This document shows, one piece after another, positions 63,446 to 64,000 of a DNA stretch of 64,000 nt. Made by a program: the position numbers and the translations under genes. Source of the DNA: Phytophthora colocasiae. Its lineage: Eukaryota > Oomycota > Peronosporomycetes > Peronosporales > Peronosporaceae. The stretch is from NCBI GenBank assembly GCA_018806915.1, contig JAGKQI010000080.1, positions 186,001 through 250,000 on the forward strand. The letters are read 5' to 3'. The notes under the pieces were generated by a model, which saw only the letters and a list, made by a program, of their open reading frames with translations, did no database searches and was not told the DNA's origin. How positions within the stretch are numbered: the first letter of the stretch is position 1; each line of letters begins with the position of its first letter.

Positions 63446-64000
63446 AATGCTGCCCTGATTTTCCAGTAGAAATGCAGCGACGTCCGCGTGGCCACTGCTG
63501 GAAGCGCACATTAATGCCGTCGATTAGGCACATCGACACACGCACCGTTCTCAACAAGCAATTTAACCGTTGATAGGTACCAAGATAATTTCTACCACAT
63601 CCGTGTAACCAAATCGGGCTGCGATCATAAGGGGCAACCAACACTGTCGATCCAATATGTCGACTCTCAGCGCCATTCGTGACAAGTAACCGGACAATCG
63701 CGGGGAAGTCATACTCGCATGCAAGTGCAAGAGCTGTAGTTCCATTAGTAGAGTGTCGCTGGTTGATACTAACTCCGTTCGACAAAAGAAGGGTCACGAT
63801 ATCAGTGCGGTTATTCATCGACGCGCTCATCAGTGGGGTGAATCCGTCACTATTTGGTACATTGATGTCATTGTTGGGAATCTCCACTAGCGTTTCAACC
63901 GACTTCAATTCTCCACGCTCGCAGGCCACTCGCAATGCAGTGTCTCCGTTTCGACATTTCGCATCCACTTGTGTATTTGGCTGGTTTGGCTTCGTATAAC

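Larger units (their letters stand above)
60444..64000 (-). pseudogene. Ankyrin-armadillo repeat protein, broken, 5' end beyond the window
   Basis: From the right edge the frame runs through VDAKCRNGDTALRVACERG and about three ankyrin repeats (to about 63660), then breaks up: phase changes near 63650 and 63520, and two small indels between about 63070 and 63135. Armadillo-type repeats begin at about 63030 (AALQCSCLATRGDAEI) and continue after a hAT insertion as seven regular repeats (GAIPPLIALLRSG, then AAYALGNLA) in the long frame 60444-62276. A helical region without a known name (about 60950-61500) and an acidic tail end the protein. An ORF-preserving insertion at 62304-62899 came in after the family was established. 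The 610-codon part could still be expressed alone. Confidence 0.75.

Overview
The window looks like nuclear DNA of an oomycete, most likely Phytophthora or a close relative. Supporting signs are a Crinkler-type effector locus, long arrays of the WLHxxRxEGCTxxAMDxAAxxGHLEVV type of ankyrin repeat, ankyrin-armadillo and START-FYVE proteins, very short introns (about 60-80 bp), oomycete Inr-like start sites, and chromodomain Gypsy, hAT, Mutator-like and SINE elements. No genus was confirmed by database search.

Layout. 1-5.2 kb: an open frame running off the left edge, a GATC-dense low-complexity tract, a truncated transposon-associated ORF and a frameshifted Crinkler gene. 5.2-11.2 kb: a complete Gypsy LTR retrotransposon with LTRs that look identical and a CCAGG target duplication, inserted in what looks like a small PX-like gene. 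11.7-21.3 kb: three ankyrin-repeat paralogues (one frameshifted, one split by a hAT element, one intact) and a damaged Old Yellow Enzyme gene. 21.4-28.8 kb: three paralogous four-pass membrane proteins, two of them homogenised over about 1.6 kb. 30-34 kb: a small secreted cysteine-rich protein, a dead Mutator-like element, a 21-bp minisatellite and a TA-flanked MITE. 34-38 kb: two secreted intradiol dioxygenases in a head-to-head inverted duplication. 38-40.4 kb: two divergent 2-hydroxyacid dehydrogenases. 41.4-44 kb: two tandem TLC-domain (ceramide-synthase-like) genes. 46-48.4 kb: mitochondrial MTO1/MnmG. 48.5-55.2 kb: a possibly myristoylated acidic protein and two divergent START-FYVE genes with a SINE between them. 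55.3-59.3 kb: a DJ-1/PfpI gene split by two hAT elements. 59.5-64 kb: a C2 protein and an ankyrin-armadillo gene split by a short hAT derivative and running off the right edge.

Main theme. Five transposon insertions (one Gypsy, four hAT) lie inside host reading frames. Each has a perfect 5-9 bp target duplication, and in all four hAT cases the host frame is continuous across the insertion once element and one duplication are discounted. This records recent gene disruption by several hAT lineages. Beside it are families kept uniform by duplication and conversion (membrane proteins, dioxygenases, dehydrogenases, TLC proteins, START-FYVE proteins).
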